This document shows, in pieces, positions 5,431 through 6,297 of a DNA stretch of 6,297 nt. The stretch's first letter is position 1. Every line of letters begins with the position of its first letter. Source of the DNA: CBFCZU01 sp965602635 (GTDB lineage Bacteria; Planctomycetota; Phycisphaerae; SM23-33); NCBI GenBank assembly GCA_965602635.1, contig CBFCZU010000248.1, positions 1 to 6,297 on the forward strand, written 5' to 3'. Both the position numbers and the translations under genes were made by a program. The notes below the pieces were generated by a model. The model was not told where the DNA came from and did no database searches. It was given only the letters and a program-made list of their open reading frames with translations.

Positions 5431-6297
5431 ATGATTGACCCCCTGCTTTCCCTGACCTTGTCCCTTCACTCCAGCCCAGGGATCTATGCTCTGCTCCTCG
5501 GCTCAGGGGTGTCCCGATCAGCCAGTATCCCGACCGGATGGGAGGTAGTTCTTGACCTGATCCGACAGTTGGCAGCTCTGGCAGGGGAAGACCCTGAGCC
5601 GGATCGAGAAGCCTGGTTCACCTCCAAGTACCGTCAGGCGCCGACATACAGCGGCCTCTTGGACGCGGTCGCCAAGTCACAGGCTGAGCGAAGCCAGCTA
5701 CTCCAGGCATACTTCGAGCCCACCGACGAAGAACGTGAACAGGGACTCAAGGTGCCCACTCTCGCCCATCACGCCATAGCTCGCCTTGTGAAGGGCGGCT
5801 ATGCGAAAGTGATTCTCACGACCAATTTCGACCGCTTGATGGAGCAAGCACTGGAAGCGGCTGGCGTGTCTCCGACAGTGATTAGTAGCGCGGACGGCGT
5901 TGACGGTGCCATGCCCCTCGTGCATGACAGATGTACCCTGATCAAACTGCATGGCGACTACCGTGACATTCGCACGAAGAATACACCAGTCGAGTTGGAT
6001 GTGTACGACGCCAGAATCGATGCCCTACTGGATCGAATCCTCGACGAGTTCGGCTTGGTGGTGTGTGGCTGGTCCGGTGAGTGGGACACAGCTCTACGGA
6101 ACTCATTCGAGCGGTGCAACAGTCATCGCTTCACCACCTATTGGGCGGCAAAGGGTCCGCTGGAGACGGAGGCGAAGGCACTTGTCAGCCTCAGAATGGC
6201 GGAAGTATTGACCATCCAGAGCGCTGACCAGTTCTTCCCACAGCTTGCAGAGAAGCTCGACGCTCTCGCAAACGTTGATCGTCCCCATCCACTATCG
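5431..6297 (+). CDS. SIR2-like domain protein, N-terminal part (3' end outside window)
   Basis: Only the first 289 residues are visible; the frame is open to the edge. The NAD-binding fold is clear: LLLGSGVSRSASIPTGWE (21-38) is the GAG-S type nucleotide loop, TTNFDRLME (130-138) carries the conserved N132, IKLHGD (171-176) carries the catalytic-type H174, and VVCGWSGEWD (210-219) is the late GxS/NAD-site motif. The architecture matches the SIR2-like families (SIR2_2 type) found in bacterial defence, rather than housekeeping CobB deacetylases: there is no zinc-finger CxxC module, and the conserved segments DPLLSL, PTGWE and YFEPT are present. Related defence proteins (ThsA, DSR1/DSR2, SIR2-HerA, SIR2-linked short Argonautes) hydrolyse NAD+ on phage infection and arrest the cell. 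NADase activity here is inferred. The sensor or partner domain would be in the missing C-terminal part or in downstream genes. A sample at 5941-6000 has 29 G/C of 60, far below the kinase, which hints at separate origin. Confidence 0.92.
   Translation, partial: MIDPLLSLTLSLHSSPGIYALLLGSGVSRSASIPTGWEVVLDLIRQLAALAGEDPEPDREAWFTSKYRQAPTYSGLLDAVAKSQAERSQLLQAYFEPTDEEREQGLKVPTLAHHAIARLVKGGYAKVILTTNFDRLMEQALEAAGVSPTVISSADGVDGAMPLVHDRCTLIKLHGDYRDIRTKNTPVELDVYDARIDALLDRILDEFGLVVCGWSGEWDTALRNSFERCNSHRFTTYWAAKGPLETEAKALVSLRMAEVLTIQSADQFFPQLAEKLDALANVDRPHPLS

Overview
This high-GC window most likely comes from an uncultured member of the Planctomycetota or a similar large-genome bacterium. The main clue is a long soluble Ser/Thr kinase with a lectin-like domain and TPR repeats, a combination typical of that phylum. 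The structured, hairpin-rich intergenic DNA fits this. The assignment is inference from protein style, not a database match.

Layout from left to right. (1) The 3' end of an HNH endonuclease gene on the + strand (3-230). (2) A noncoding gap with a perfect 16-bp palindrome and one copy of a 29-bp repeat. (3) A 195-residue + strand gene (525-1112) of unknown function with a HEPN-like R-x4-H motif. (4) A gap with short tandem repeats based on CATAGGGGTCAGG, and copy 1 of a 32-bp repeat. (5) A 1013-codon minus-strand Ser/Thr kinase-lectin-TPR gene (4383-1342). (6) A 661-bp noncoding stretch with copy 2 of the 32-bp repeat, a long interrupted stem-loop, an array of GC-rich hairpins, and copy 2 of the 29-bp repeat. 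(7) A 96-residue single-pass membrane protein (5045-5335). (8) The first 289 codons of a SIR2-domain protein on the + strand, cut by the window end (5431-6297).

The three genes best read as accessory or defence-like are the HNH nuclease, the HEPN-like protein and the SIR2 protein. They surround a signalling kinase, and they are lower in GC in the stretches sampled. Nothing proves that the genes act together. The HEPN-like gene and the kinase converge, and the kinase and the small membrane gene diverge from the structured region. Only the small membrane gene and the SIR2 gene are close enough (95 bp, same strand) to share a transcript.

The most unusual structure is outside the genes. Two pairs of direct repeats are nested. 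The inner 32-bp pair brackets the kinase gene almost exactly. The outer 29-bp pair lies upstream of the HEPN-like gene and upstream of the small membrane gene. Between the inner and outer right-hand copies is a roughly 370-bp run of short perfect hairpins that looks like a structured RNA or a dispersed palindromic element.
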